From Saccharopolyspora oryzae (GTDB lineage Bacteria > Actinomycetota > Actinomycetes > Mycobacteriales > Pseudonocardiaceae): DNA of 57,670 bases. The stretch spans positions 1 to 57,670 of the forward strand of contig NZ_JAQGLA010000042.1 in assembly GCF_027853915.1 (NCBI RefSeq), read 5' to 3'. A model generated the notes under the pieces. The model ran no database searches and was not told the origin of the DNA. It saw nothing but the letters and a program-made list of their open reading frames with translations. The first letter of the stretch is position 1, and each line of letters begins with the position of its first letter. This document shows, in pieces, positions 48,987 to 57,670 of the stretch. The translations under genes and the position numbers were made by a program.

Positions 48987-49059
48987 GGTCCCGTCGTCTA
49001 GCGGCCTAGGACGCCGCCCTCTCAAGGCGGTAGCGCGGGTTCAAATCCCGTCGGGACTA
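48987..49059 (+). tRNA. tRNA-Glu (CTC), copy 1
   Basis: 73 bases. Acceptor GGTCCCG/CGGGACT, anticodon arm CCGCC-CTCTCAA-GGCGG with CTC at 49021-49023, T arm GCGGGTTCAAATCCCG. CCA not encoded. It follows tRNA-Gln by 48 bases and is probably co-transcribed; a strong terminator follows. Confidence 0.95.
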
Positions 49060-49069
49060 CAAGGGTGGG

Positions 49070-49115
49070 AGGGCCCTGTCTACGTAATGCGTAGACAGGG
49101 CCCTTTCCGTTTTTC
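49070..49115 (+). terminator. Terminator of the tRNA-Gln/tRNA-Glu unit
   Basis: AGGGCCCTGTCTACG (49070-49084) and CGTAGACAGGGCCCT (49090-49104) form a perfect 15-bp stem with a 5-base loop, followed by TTCCGTTTTTCT. Confidence 0.9.
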
Positions 49116-49628
49116 TATTGGGGGGCCGAGCCCCCCATGCCCCCCACGGTGCGGGGGTTGCTTTTGTATCTGCTCCTTGCGAGGGGTGGGGTTCCCGGTC
49201 TGGGTGGGGACCAGCCCTACGCAGGCTGACCTTCAACTGCTTCTGTGGGATCGGCGCCTGGCGGTTGCGCTTGGTGGCTTATCGGGCTTTGGCATTGGTG
49301 TCTTTGGTTGCTCGTTCTGTTTCCGCTTTTGTGGGCGTTGATTGGGTGGGGTTGGGGCCTTGTGGGGGTCGCGTTTCGGTGGGGCCGGCTGGCATCGCGA
49401 ACAATGCACCGTCGGGGGTGGGCTCGCGGGGCCTGCCCGATGGCGGGGGTGATCTTCCTGTTGCGGGGGCGGGTCTTTGGGGGTTTGTGGTGGGGGTCTC
49501 CTTTTTTTCTCTTGGGGTTGGGTTTGGGGGTTTGGTGTGGTTTGGGGTGGGTTTTTGCTGGTCGTTGGGGTTTTGGGGGGTGGGTTTTTGGGGGTTGGGT
49601 TCGTGTTGTAGAGTTCTTGACGTAGCGC
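49116..49628 (+). other. G+T-rich, gene-free stretch between two tRNA-Glu genes
   Basis: 513 bases in which the plus strand is heavily G and T with few A or C, unlike anything else in the window. Runs such as GGGGTTTTGGGGGGTGGG at 49567-49599 meet the G-quadruplex pattern. Open frames exist on both strands but have no homology-like features and are Gly/Trp/Phe or Pro/Lys/Gln rich. No terminator or promoter for tRNA-Glu copy 2 stands out; TAGAGTTCTTGA just before it may hold one. Confidence 0.75.
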
Positions 49629-49701
49629 GGTCCCGTCGTCTAGCGGCCTAGGACGCCGCCCTCTCAAGGCGGTAGCGCGGGTTCAAATCCCGTCGGGACT
49701 A
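49629..49701 (+). tRNA. tRNA-Glu (CTC), copy 2
   Basis: Identical in all 73 bases to copy 1 at 48987-49059; anticodon CTC at 49663-49665. Identity stops at the gene ends (three bases upstream, GCG/GCG-like, are partly shared). It has its own terminator. Confidence 0.95.
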
Positions 49702-49706
49702 CCACG

Positions 49707-49740
49707 GAAGCCCCCACTCATCGAGTGGGGGCTTCTTTGT
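49707..49740 (+). terminator. Terminator of tRNA-Glu copy 2
   Basis: Perfect 13-bp stem GAAGCCCCCACTC / GAGTGGGGGCTTC with a 3-base loop, followed by TTTGT. Confidence 0.88.
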
Positions 49741-49787
49741 GTGTTGGTCCAGCTTGGCTGGGGGCTGGGGTTGGGGGGGTGTTTTGG

Positions 49788-49809
49788 GCGGGCCCTCTTT
49801 TGGGCCCGC
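49788..49809 (-). terminator. Possible terminator of the iclR gene
   Basis: GCGGGCCC (49788-49795) and GGGCCCGC (49802-49809) form an 8-bp hairpin with a TCTTTT loop, 21 bases beyond the iclR stop. No T-run on the minus strand. Confidence 0.45.
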
Positions 49810-49830
49810 GCCTTTAGTTGGGTTTGGGGT

Positions 49831-50532
49831 TTACAGCCGGTTTTGTAGGGCTTCTGCTGCTGCTAGTAGGTCTGCTGCCCAGCGGGCTCCTGGGCGGCGG
49901 CCCATTCTGTCGATCGGGCCTGAGACCGATATCGCCGCTACTACCTGGCCTTGGGCGTCCTTCACCGGGGCGCTCACACTGGCCACGCCCGATTCCCTTT
50001 CCGCGACGCTCTGGGCCCAGCCCCTCCTTCGGACCTCCATGAGGGTTCGCTCGCCGTAGACCGCTTCTGCTAGGACCGCTCGTTGCGTGGCCGGGTCCGA
50101 CCAGGCCGCGAGGACCTTGGCACCGGAACCTGCGAACATCGAGAGGGCCGTGCCCACCGGGACTGTGTCCCGAAGACCGCTCGGGGGCTCCGCGGTGGCG
50201 ATGCACAGGCGCTGCATGCCGTCCCGGCGGTAGAGCTGGACGCTTTCGCCCGTGATGTCCCGGAGTTTGGGCAGTACCGTGGTAGCTGCTTCCAGCAACG
50301 GGTCCACTGCTCCGCCCGCGAGCTCCGCGAGAGCCGCTCCCGGGCGCCAGCGCCCGTCCGAATCCCTGCGCAGGAGGCGGTGCACCTCCAGGCCCACCGC
50401 CAAGCGGTGCGCCGTTGCCCTCGGCAGACCCGTGCGGCTGCACAGTTCCGCGAGGCCGCACGGTTCATTGGCAACGGCCTGCAGAACGGCCACTGCCTTG
50501 TCCAGTACTCCGATGCCGCTATGCTGTCCCAC
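49831..50532 (-). CDS. IclR-family regulator, NdgR/LtbR-like
   Basis: 233 residues. The N-terminal winged HTH is SGIGVLDKAVAVLQAVANEP, CGLAELCSRTGLPRATAHRL; the C-terminal effector domain follows (TGESVQLYRRDGMQRLCIAT, VGTALSMFAGSGAKVLAAWS). Divergent from leuC, exactly as in other actinobacteria where NdgR/LtbR controls leucine genes. TAGTAT 6 bases before the GTG implies a leaderless mRNA. The 3' half has many A-ending codons (CTA, GCA, GTA, AGA) unlike its neighbours, in line with the G+T-rich plus strand that extends into it. Confidence 0.92.
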   Translation of the reverse strand: MGQHSGIGVLDKAVAVLQAVANEPCGLAELCSRTGLPRATAHRLAVGLEVHRLLRRDSDGRWRPGAALAELAGGAVDPLLEAATTVLPKLRDITGESVQLYRRDGMQRLCIATAEPPSGLRDTVPVGTALSMFAGSGAKVLAAWSDPATQRAVLAEAVYGERTLMEVRRRGWAQSVAERESGVASVSAPVKDAQGQVVAAISVSGPIDRMGRRPGARWAADLLAAAEALQNRL

Positions 50533-50544
50533 GTACCGATACTA

Positions 50545-50565
50545 ACTTCCCGGCATCTGGGAAGT
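50545..50565. promoter_or_regulatory. Candidate IclR operator between iclR and leuC
   Basis: ACTTCCC-GGCATCT-GGGAAGT: perfect 7-bp inverted arms with a 7-base spacer, directly upstream of the iclR -10 box. CCACTCTGTGG follows at 50567-50577, and TGTCCCAC/TGTGGGA elements flank the region. It would let the regulator control itself and leuCD. Confidence 0.6.
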
Positions 50566-50620
50566 CCACTCTGTGGGAAGACCCGTTCCGGGGTCTCGGC
50601 AGGCTCGACTGGGAGCAGCG

Positions 50621-52024
<1,404 letters not shown>

Positions 52025-52049
52025 AACCCACCCACCAGGAGCAGTGACG

Positions 52050-52652
52050 ATGGAACCGTTCAAGACGCACACCGGGGTCGGCGTCCCGCTGCGCCGGTCC
52101 AACGTGGACACCGACCAGATCATCCCGGCGGTCTACCTCAAGCGGGTCTCCCGGACCGGATTCGAGGACGCGCTGTTCGCCGCCTGGCGGGGCGACGAGG
52201 ACTTCATCCTCAACCAGGAGCCGTTCCGCGCCGGCAGCGTGCTGGTCGCCGGACCGGACTTCGGCACCGGATCTTCGCGCGAGCACGCCGTGTGGGCGCT
52301 GAAGGACTACGGCTTCCGGGTGGTCATCTCCAGCCGCTTCGCCGACATCTTCCGCGGCAACTCGGGCAAGCAGGGCCTGCTGGCGGCCGAGTGCGAGCAG
52401 TCCGATGTGGAACTGCTGTGGAAGCTCTTGGAGAACGAGCCGGGTACCGCCGTCACGGTGGATCTGGAGCAACGGACCGTGCACGCCAAGGATCTCACCG
52501 TGTCGTTCCGCATCGACGACTACACCCGCTGGCGGTTGCTGGAAGGGCTCGACGACATCGGTTTGACGCTCCGGCACGCCGAGACGATCGACACTTTTGA
52601 GCAGCAGCGGCCGAGCTTCAAACCGGCCACGCTGCCCGCTCCCGCGGAGTGA
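52050..52652 (+). CDS. leuD: 3-isopropylmalate dehydratase, small subunit
   Basis: 200 residues, swivel domain of the LeuCD enzyme: [62 protein letters not shown] 52050 has AGGAG at 8 bases; GTG 52044 is too close to it. A strong terminator follows 11 bases after the stop. Confidence 0.97.
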   Translation: MEPFKTHTGVGVPLRRSNVDTDQIIPAVYLKRVSRTGFEDALFAAWRGDEDFILNQEPFRAGSVLVAGPDFGTGSSREHAVWALKDYGFRVVISSRFADIFRGNSGKQGLLAAECEQSDVELLWKLLENEPGTAVTVDLEQRTVHAKDLTVSFRIDDYTRWRLLEGLDDIGLTLRHAETIDTFEQQRPSFKPATLPAPAE

Positions 52653-52663
52653 TCGCGGCTTGA

Positions 52664-52711
52664 CCGGGTGGCGGATTCTTTCTGCTGTGCAAGGAAAAAT
52701 CCGCCACCCGG
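52664..52711 (+). terminator. Terminator after leuD
   Basis: Perfect 14-bp arms CCGGGTGGCGGATT and AATCCGCCACCCGG. The loop adds further TTC/GAA pairing. Confidence 0.82.
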
Positions 52712-52884
52712 CGCACAACTGAACAGTTGCTCCACGAGCACTGCGGCCCCGTTGCCCGGAGACGAATGCCCGCGCCCCCAACGAAAAAATGGGGCGTGGC
52801 GATTGGCATTTGTTTATCCGGGGCTTTACCGTTGACATTGAGTCGGCCCAACGGGGCCGTTGTTGTGTCCTGGGAGGGACTGAA

Positions 52885-53622
52885 GTGAACAAGGCCCAAC
52901 TCATCGAGGCTCTGGCAGAACGCCTCGGAGACAAGAAGACCGCCAGCCAGGCTGTGGAAAACGTCGTGGACATCATCGTTCGCAACGTCAACAAGGGCGA
53001 GAAGGTCAACATCACCGGCTTCGGCGTTTTCGAGAAGCGGGCCCGTGCCGCGCGTACCGCCCGCAACCCGCGCACCGGTGAGTCCGTGAAGGTCAAGAAG
53101 ACCAACGTCCCCGCCTTCCGCGCCGGCACCCAGTTCAAGGAAGTCGTGGGCGGACAGCGGAAACTGCCGCGCCAGTCCTCGGTCAAGGCGGCCACCACCC
53201 GCGGTGCCACCACCCGGACCGCCGCCGCCAAGACCACCGCCAAGGCTCCGGCCGGCACCAAGGCGAAGGCGACCACCACCCGCGCCGCCGCGACCAAGAC
53301 CACCGGTCGCGCGACCACCAAGGCCGCCGCCACCAAGGCGACCGCCACCAAGGCCGCGCCGAAGGCCGCCGCCACCAAGGCTGCGCCGAAGGCCGCTGCC
53401 ACCAAGGCGACCGCCACCAAGGCCGCGCCGAAGCGGACCACGAAGGCCGCCACCACTAAGGCGAGCACGACCAAGGCGACCACCGCCAAGGCCAGCACCG
53501 CCAAGGCGACCACCAAGCGGGCCAGCACTGCGAAGGCCAGCACCACCAAGGCCACCGCTGCCAAGACGACCCGTCCGGCGACCAAGAAGGCGACGACGAC
53601 TCGCAAGTCCACCAAGAAGTGA
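52885..53622 (+). CDS. hup: HU-type nucleoid protein with long basic C-terminal tail
   Basis: 245 residues. The first 92 are a standard HU fold: [72 protein letters not shown]. The rest is a histone-H1-like tail of Lys/Ala/Thr repeats ([20 protein letters not shown] units), as in mycobacterial HupB but longer than its tail. It compacts and protects DNA. GTG start with GGGAGGGA. TTGACA at 52832-52837 is a likely -35. The same place after leuCD is, as I recall, conserved in mycobacteria. Confidence 0.95.
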   Translation: MNKAQLIEALAERLGDKKTASQAVENVVDIIVRNVNKGEKVNITGFGVFEKRARAARTARNPRTGESVKVKKTNVPAFRAGTQFKEVVGGQRKLPRQSSVKAATTRGATTRTAAAKTTAKAPAGTKAKATTTRAAATKTTGRATTKAAATKATATKAAPKAAATKAAPKAAATKATATKAAPKRTTKAATTKASTTKATTAKASTAKATTKRASTAKASTTKATAAKTTRPATKKATTTRKSTKK

Positions 53623-53652
53623 GTGCTCGCCGCTGCAGCGAGCAACAGTGGA

Positions 53653-53707
53653 CCGAGCGGGCGGCCACCTGAACCCGGCCATCGGGATGAGGTGCCGCCC
53701 GCTCTCG
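53653..53707 (+). terminator. Hairpin after hup
   Basis: GAGCGGGCGGCCACCT near 53655 pairs with AGGTGCCGCCCGCTC ending near 53704, with one bulged base; the ends CCGA/TCGG pair imperfectly. No T-run. Confidence 0.6.
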
Positions 53708-54093
53708 GCTGGAAGCCTCCGATCCGCTCGGAGGGGAGGCTCCGGCCAGCGGCGGAGCGGCGTCCAGGTGCGACACTGCGCACGGACGTCCGCTCGCGGC
53801 GAGAACGGGCCTGAGCGGTCTGCAGCCGCCGGAACACCGGTCGGCCGCGACCGATGCCCGGCCGGGCGTTCGCAACGCCCCCACGGCGCGATCAGCGCCC
53901 AACAGCGGTGCCAGACCGCTGAATTCCGGAGCCGGGGCGTCGGCACTTCTCTGCCGGCGCATCCGACCCGGACATCAGGCGAATCGCTTGCGAGCGGAGT
54001 TCGCGAATCAGCCTTCACCGGGCACCGGCATCCCGCCGCTGTCAACGCGGCCGGACGATGCGCGGTACCGACATCGTTTCGCCCAGCAGAAGC
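53708..54093. other. Gene-free stretch between hup and the NUDIX gene
   Basis: About 390 bases with no start-plus-Shine-Dalgarno combination that opens a convincing protein; the open frames are continuations of shadows from the hup repeats. No RNA gene recognised. Confidence 0.55.
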
Positions 54094-54094
54094 T

Positions 54095-54136
54095 CGTGAG
54101 CGCTTAATGGCGTTATAACGCCACAAAGCGCTCACG
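54095..54136. repeat. 42-bp palindrome family, copy 4
   Basis: Begins CGTGAGCGCTTAATGG, centre GCGTTATAACGC, ends CCACAAAGCGCTCACG. Only two of 21 half-site positions fail to match. It lies at the 3' side of the minus-strand NUDIX gene and downstream of hup. Confidence 0.9.
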
Positions 54137-54185
54137 AACCATGCATTGCTGACAATCCCACCGTCGAATTGTCTTTAAAGGCCGA

Positions 54186-55190
54186 TCAGGGGATCGGGTC
54201 TTCGAGGTAGTCGGCCGCGGCGAGGTGCAGCGAAGGGCCGTTGCCGTTGCTGGTCGCCGAGTCCCGGCGGAAGCTGAGGATCCACACGCTGCCCTTGCGG
54301 CTGGCGACCTCGCCGGGCCGCAGCCCGGGGCGGTCGCCCAGCGCGCCGGAATCCGCCAGCCGCGCCACGAGGTCCGGGATCGCGCCGCCCTGGCTGCACA
54401 CCAGCGCAGGCCCGTTCCCGGCCGCCACGCGCACCATCCGCTCGACCGCCGCGGCCGGGTCGGAGACGAATCCCTCCTCGGAGAACAGCGGTTCGGGCTC
54501 GATGTCGACGCCCAGGTCCGCCGCGATCGGCGCCACCGTCTGCTCGCAGCGCAGCCGCGGCGCGGAGTGGACGCGCGTCGGGCCGAACAGCGGCAGCAGG
54601 GAGTGCAGCGCGTCCCGCTGCTGCCGTCCCGCTTCGGTGAGCGGGCGCAGGACGTCGTCGCCGTTCCAGTCGGAGCGCTTGCCCGCTTTCGCGTGGCGGA
54701 CCAGCAGAACCGTCGCCAGCTCGGTCGGCAGCTGCTCGAAGACGTCGAGCACGCGGCCGTCGTGCGGGTAGCTGACCAGTTCCCGCGCCCGGGCGACGGG
54801 GAGCCAGCGCAGATCGTCGACTTCGCTGTTCGGCGCGAAAGACCCGCCGCAGGCGCGGGCGGCGAAGTAGTCCACGACCTTCTCCGCGGTTCCGCCCGCA
54901 GCGGGCACCGCGTAGTTCACCCGGGTGAGGAAACGGGACAGCACGCAGGAAAACCCGGTCTCCTCGGCGACCTCGCGGACCGCCGCGTGCGCGGGCAGCT
55001 CGCCGGGGTCGAGCTTGCCCTTCGGCAACGACCAGTCGTCGTAGCGGGGGCGGTGCACCACCGCGACCTCCGGGCCGCCGCTGCCGTCGCGCCACAGCAC
55101 CGCTCCGGCGGCCCGCACCGTTCGGCCGGGGACATCAGTCGGTTCGCCGTCGATCTTCTCGGTACCCGGCTGGTTCTCGGTCACGCTCAT
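54186..55190 (-). CDS. mutT1: NUDIX hydrolase fused to histidine phosphatase (MutT1-type)
   Basis: 334 residues in two domains. N-terminal NUDIX box GKLDPGELPAHAAVREVAEE followed by TGF fits GX5EX7REUXEEXGU; residues ~155-334 form a SixA-like histidine phosphatase with LLVRHAKAGKRSDW (RHG motif), SAPRLRCEQTVAPIA and the late VCSQGGAIPDL. Mycobacterial MutT1 (Rv2985) has the same fusion, hydrolysing 8-oxo-dGTP and diadenosine polyphosphates, and lies in the same place beside ppk. GAGG precedes the ATG. It follows ppk by 17 bases, so the two form an operon. Confidence 0.93.
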   Translation of the reverse strand: MSVTENQPGTEKIDGEPTDVPGRTVRAAGAVLWRDGSGGPEVAVVHRPRYDDWSLPKGKLDPGELPAHAAVREVAEETGFSCVLSRFLTRVNYAVPAAGGTAEKVVDYFAARACGGSFAPNSEVDDLRWLPVARARELVSYPHDGRVLDVFEQLPTELATVLLVRHAKAGKRSDWNGDDVLRPLTEAGRQQRDALHSLLPLFGPTRVHSAPRLRCEQTVAPIAADLGVDIEPEPLFSEEGFVSDPAAAVERMVRVAAGNGPALVCSQGGAIPDLVARLADSGALGDRPGLRPGEVASRKGSVWILSFRRDSATSNGNGPSLHLAAADYLEDPIP

Positions 55191-55207
55191 CGTCCTCTAA
55201 AGCAGTC

Positions 55208-57472
55208 TCAGCGGTCGGTCCGGCCCACGGCGCCTTCGCGCGCCCCGTGCTGGCGCAGCATCTCCACCTGGTGGTCGCGGACCTGCTCCCCGCTGCGCGG
55301 CGACGCTTCCCAGTCGCCCTTGGCGTTGAGCACCCAGCAGCGCGTCGCCGGGTGCATCGCCGAGTCGAGCAGCGCGTCCAGCTGGGCGGTGAGCTTGGGA
55401 TCGGTGACCCGCACCTGGGTTTCGATCCGGCGGTCCAGGTTCCGGTGCATCATGTCGGCGCTGCCGATCCAGCGCTCGTCGATGCCGACGAAGTGGAACA
55501 CGCGGGAGTGCTCCAGGAAGCGGCCCAGGATCGAGCGCACCTCGACGTTCTCGCTGAGGCCCTCGACGCCCGCCTTGAGCGAGCAGATGCCGCGCACCAC
55601 GACCTTGACCGGCACCCCGGCCAGCGAAGCCCGGTACAGCGCATCGATGATCTGCTCGTCGACCAGCGAGTTCACCTTCATCCGGATGCCGCACGACAGG
55701 CCCTGCCTGGCCCGCTCGATCTCGGCCTCCACGCGCTCCACGATGCCGTTGCGGATGCCCTGCGGGGACACCAGGATTCGGCGGTACTCGCCGTGCCGGG
55801 CGTACCCGGTGAGCACGTTGAACAGGTCGGTGAGGTCGGCGCCGATCTCCGGGGAAGCGGTCAGCAGCCCCAGGTCCTCGTAGATGCGCGCGGTCTTCGG
55901 GTTGTAGTTGCCGGTGCCGAGGTGGCAGTAGCGGCGGATCGTCGAGCCCTCCTGGCGCACCACCAGCGCGGTCTTGCAGTGCGTCTTCAACCCGACCAGG
56001 CCGTAGACCACGTGCACCCCGGCGCGCTCCAGGGTGCGCGCCCACTGGATGTTCGCCTGCTCGTCGAAGCGGGCCTTGAGCTCCACCAGCGCCACCACCT
56101 GCTTGCCGGCTTCTGCGGCGTCGATGAGGGCGTTGACGATCGGCGAATCACCGGAGGTCCGGTACAGCGTCTGCTTGATGGCCAGCACGTGCGGATCGGC
56201 CGCGGCCTGCTCGATGAACCGCTGCACCGACGTGGAGAACGAGTCGTAGGGGTGGTGCAGCAGCACGTCGCCCTCGCGCAGCGTGGAGAAGATGCTCTTG
56301 GGCGTCTGGCCCTCGGCGAACGCAGGGTGCGTCGCGGGAACGAACGGCTGCTCCTTGAGGTCCGGGCGGTGCAACCGCTCCAGCTGGAACAGGCACGACA
56401 GGTCCAGCAGGCCCTTGACCTCCACCACGTCGTGCTGGTCGACCTCCAGCTCGCGCAGCAGGAGTTCGAGCATGTTCTCGCTCATCGTGTCGGTGACCTC
56501 GAGCCGCACCGGCGGCCCGAAGCGGCGCCGCGCGAGCTCCCGCTCCATGGCCTGCAGCAGGTCCTCGTCGCGGTCCTCCTCGACCTCCAGGTCGGCGTTG
56601 CGGGTGACCCGGAAGATGTGGTGCTCGGCGACCCGCATGCCGGGGAACAACTTCCCCAGGTGCGCGGCGATGAGCTCCTCCAGCGGCAGGAACGTGGCGC
56701 GTTCGGTCTCCCGGTCGGATTCGACGCGGATCAGCCGCGGCACGTTGTCCGGCACCTTCACCCGGGCGAAGCGGCGCAACCCGGCGTCCGGGTCGGCGAC
56801 GGTGACCGCGAGGTTCAGCGACAGCCCGGAGATGTAGGGGAACGGGTGCGCCGGGTCCACCGCCAGCGGGGTGAGCACCGGGAAGATGTGGTCCTCGAAG
56901 TAGCGGGTCAGCTTCTCCTGGTCGGCGGTCTCCAGCTCCGACCAGTTCAGGATCCGGACGCCGTGCGCCTCCAGCTCGGGCACCAGCTCGTCGAGGAAGA
57001 CCCGGCTGAGCTTCTCCATCAGGTCCTGGTTGCGGGCCGCGATGCGGGTCAGCTGCTCGTGCGGGGTGAGCCCGTCGGCGCTGCGCACCGCCAGCCCGGT
57101 CTCCTCACGCCGCTTCAGCCCGGCGACGCGCACCATGTAGAACTCGTCCAGGTTGGACGCGAAGATCGCGAGGAACTTGGCGCGCTCGAGCACCGGCTGC
57201 GACTTGTCCTCGGCGATGGCCAGCACCCGGGCGTTGAAGTCGAGCCAGGACAGCTCGCGGTTGAGGTAGCGGTCCTCGGGCAGGTCCGTGGTCGCCGCCG
57301 CGCGCGTCACCGCGGGCGGCGCGGACGGGACGCGGGCGCCCTCGGAGGCCGGGCTCGGATCACCTTGCGCCGGGCTCGATGCGCGGTGAGTGGACCGGCC
57401 ACTGGTGCTTCGTGCGGCGGGCTGCTCGGCCCGGCCGGTGCTGTCGGTGCTCACCCGTCCATTGTCGCTCAT
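55208..57472 (-). CDS. ppk: Polyphosphate kinase 1
   Basis: 754 residues. After a 60-residue Ser/Pro/Ala-rich extension the N domain begins [20 protein letters not shown]. Catalytic core: [56 protein letters not shown], the autophosphorylated histidine in [20 protein letters not shown], and [20 protein letters not shown]. It makes polyphosphate from ATP. The ATG at 57472 is used; GTG 57454 would remove 6 residues. The next gene (MutT1-type) is 17 bases away and may act on related polyphosphate nucleotides. Confidence 0.96.
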   Translation of the reverse strand: MSDNGRVSTDSTGRAEQPAARSTSGRSTHRASSPAQGDPSPASEGARVPSAPPAVTRAAATTDLPEDRYLNRELSWLDFNARVLAIAEDKSQPVLERAKFLAIFASNLDEFYMVRVAGLKRREETGLAVRSADGLTPHEQLTRIAARNQDLMEKLSRVFLDELVPELEAHGVRILNWSELETADQEKLTRYFEDHIFPVLTPLAVDPAHPFPYISGLSLNLAVTVADPDAGLRRFARVKVPDNVPRLIRVESDRETERATFLPLEELIAAHLGKLFPGMRVAEHHIFRVTRNADLEVEEDRDEDLLQAMERELARRRFGPPVRLEVTDTMSENMLELLLRELEVDQHDVVEVKGLLDLSCLFQLERLHRPDLKEQPFVPATHPAFAEGQTPKSIFSTLREGDVLLHHPYDSFSTSVQRFIEQAAADPHVLAIKQTLYRTSGDSPIVNALIDAAEAGKQVVALVELKARFDEQANIQWARTLERAGVHVVYGLVGLKTHCKTALVVRQEGSTIRRYCHLGTGNYNPKTARIYEDLGLLTASPEIGADLTDLFNVLTGYARHGEYRRILVSPQGIRNGIVERVEAEIERARQGLSCGIRMKVNSLVDEQIIDALYRASLAGVPVKVVVRGICSLKAGVEGLSENVEVRSILGRFLEHSRVFHFVGIDERWIGSADMMHRNLDRRIETQVRVTDPKLTAQLDALLDSAMHPATRCWVLNAKGDWEASPRSGEQVRDHQVEMLRQHGAREGAVGRTDR

Positions 57473-57575
57473 CGAACCGGTTCAGCCGATTTCTGTGAAA
57501 AGAGTTCATGGGCGTTTCGCGTCGCTGTTGTGCCCCGACGGGGACCCGCTGCCGGATTCGCGCGGAATCGGTGGT

Positions 57576-57670
57576 TCACGCGGTGGCGGCAGCAGTTCGC
57601 GGACCGAGTCCGAGGGCGCGGGCGGCGCGCAGATCGGCCTCGGTGTCCACGTCGCAGCGCAGCGAGTCCC
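57576..57670 (-). CDS. cofC: 2-phospholactate/phosphoenolpyruvate guanylyltransferase, C-terminal fragment
   Basis: Only the last 31 codons are in the window: DSLRCDVDTEADLRAARALG then LGPRTAAATA and stop. DVDTxADL near the end is the usual close of CofC/FbiD, which makes the precursor of coenzyme F420. As I recall, fbiD (Rv2983) lies next to ppk in mycobacteria, though in the opposite orientation to ppk there; here both are on the minus strand with about 100 bases between. Confidence 0.78.
   Translation of the reverse strand, partial: DSLRCDVDTEADLRAARALGLGPRTAAATA

Noticed and set aside
49118..49667. Open frames of 126-177 codons on the plus strand and 144 codons on the minus strand between the tRNA-Glu genes
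   Set aside because: They run into the second tRNA gene, have extreme amino-acid composition caused by the G+T bias, and lack Shine-Dalgarno sites or conserved-looking motifs.
48867..49701. Integrated phage or island at the tRNA genes
   Set aside because: No integrase, phage gene or partial tRNA copy; both tRNA-Glu genes are complete. Kept only as a duplication question.
53190..53610. Dense short repeats that could be mistaken for a CRISPR or tandem-repeat array
   Set aside because: They are the Lys/Ala/Thr codon repeats of the HU C-terminal tail; period and sequence vary and the reading frame is kept.

Overview
The window is chromosomal DNA from a high-GC actinomycete. GTG and TTG starts are common, coding third positions are almost all G or C, and many starts sit 6-8 bases after a TAnnnT-like -10 box. 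Protein sequences and gene order suggest Pseudonocardiaceae, most likely Saccharopolyspora or a close relative (inference; no search was run). The backbone order etfA, GNAT, plsC, iscS, mnmA, metE-like, ligA, ACT protein, gatCAB, DoxX, PH protein, ilvBNC, serA, leuB, FAH, gltX, tRNAs, iclR, leuCD, hup, mutT1, ppk, cofC is, as I recall it, the same as the M. tuberculosis stretch Rv3028c to Rv2983. Most genes are therefore conserved core genes, with local insertions.

Layout. 1-8158: end of etfA, RNase HI, a GT1 glycosyltransferase, an ornithine-lipid-type acyltransferase pair, an MFS exporter, cysteine desulfurase and MnmA (sulfur for tRNA 2-thiouridine). 8139-13150: accessory block with a monooxygenase/hydrolase operon, a divergent TetR with two operators, another hydrolase and an acyl-CoA ligase. 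13281-25188: MetE-like protein, hypotheticals, ligA, GNAT, ACT protein and the gatC-gatA-small ORF-gatB operon (Asn/Gln-tRNA amidation). 25586-31423: BCCT transporter, hydrolases, DoxX protein and a SigG-type sigma factor operon. 31523-44825: branched-chain amino acid and serine block (ilvD, ilvBN, ilvC, serA, leuB, cimA). 46309-52652: gltX, HAD phosphatase, tRNA-Gln, two tRNA-Glu, and an IclR regulator divergent from leuCD. 52885-57670: HU, NUDIX-phosphatase, ppk and the end of cofC.

No phage, transposase, CRISPR array or secondary-metabolite cluster is visible. The most unusual content is between the genes. (1) Two ribosome-controlled attenuators of the same design precede ilvB and cimA; the cimA leader carries three consecutive Ile codons. 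(2) A roughly 135-bp hairpin-forming repeat occurs in two full copies, one half copy and one internally deleted copy, and its stem shows compensatory changes. (3) A 42-bp palindrome family occurs four times with invariant length. (4) Paired TTTCMATTGAAA palindromes flank cimA. (5) A strongly strand-asymmetric G+T-rich stretch with a G-quadruplex motif lies between and beyond two identical tRNA-Glu genes and appears to have shaped the 3' codons of the neighbouring iclR gene.
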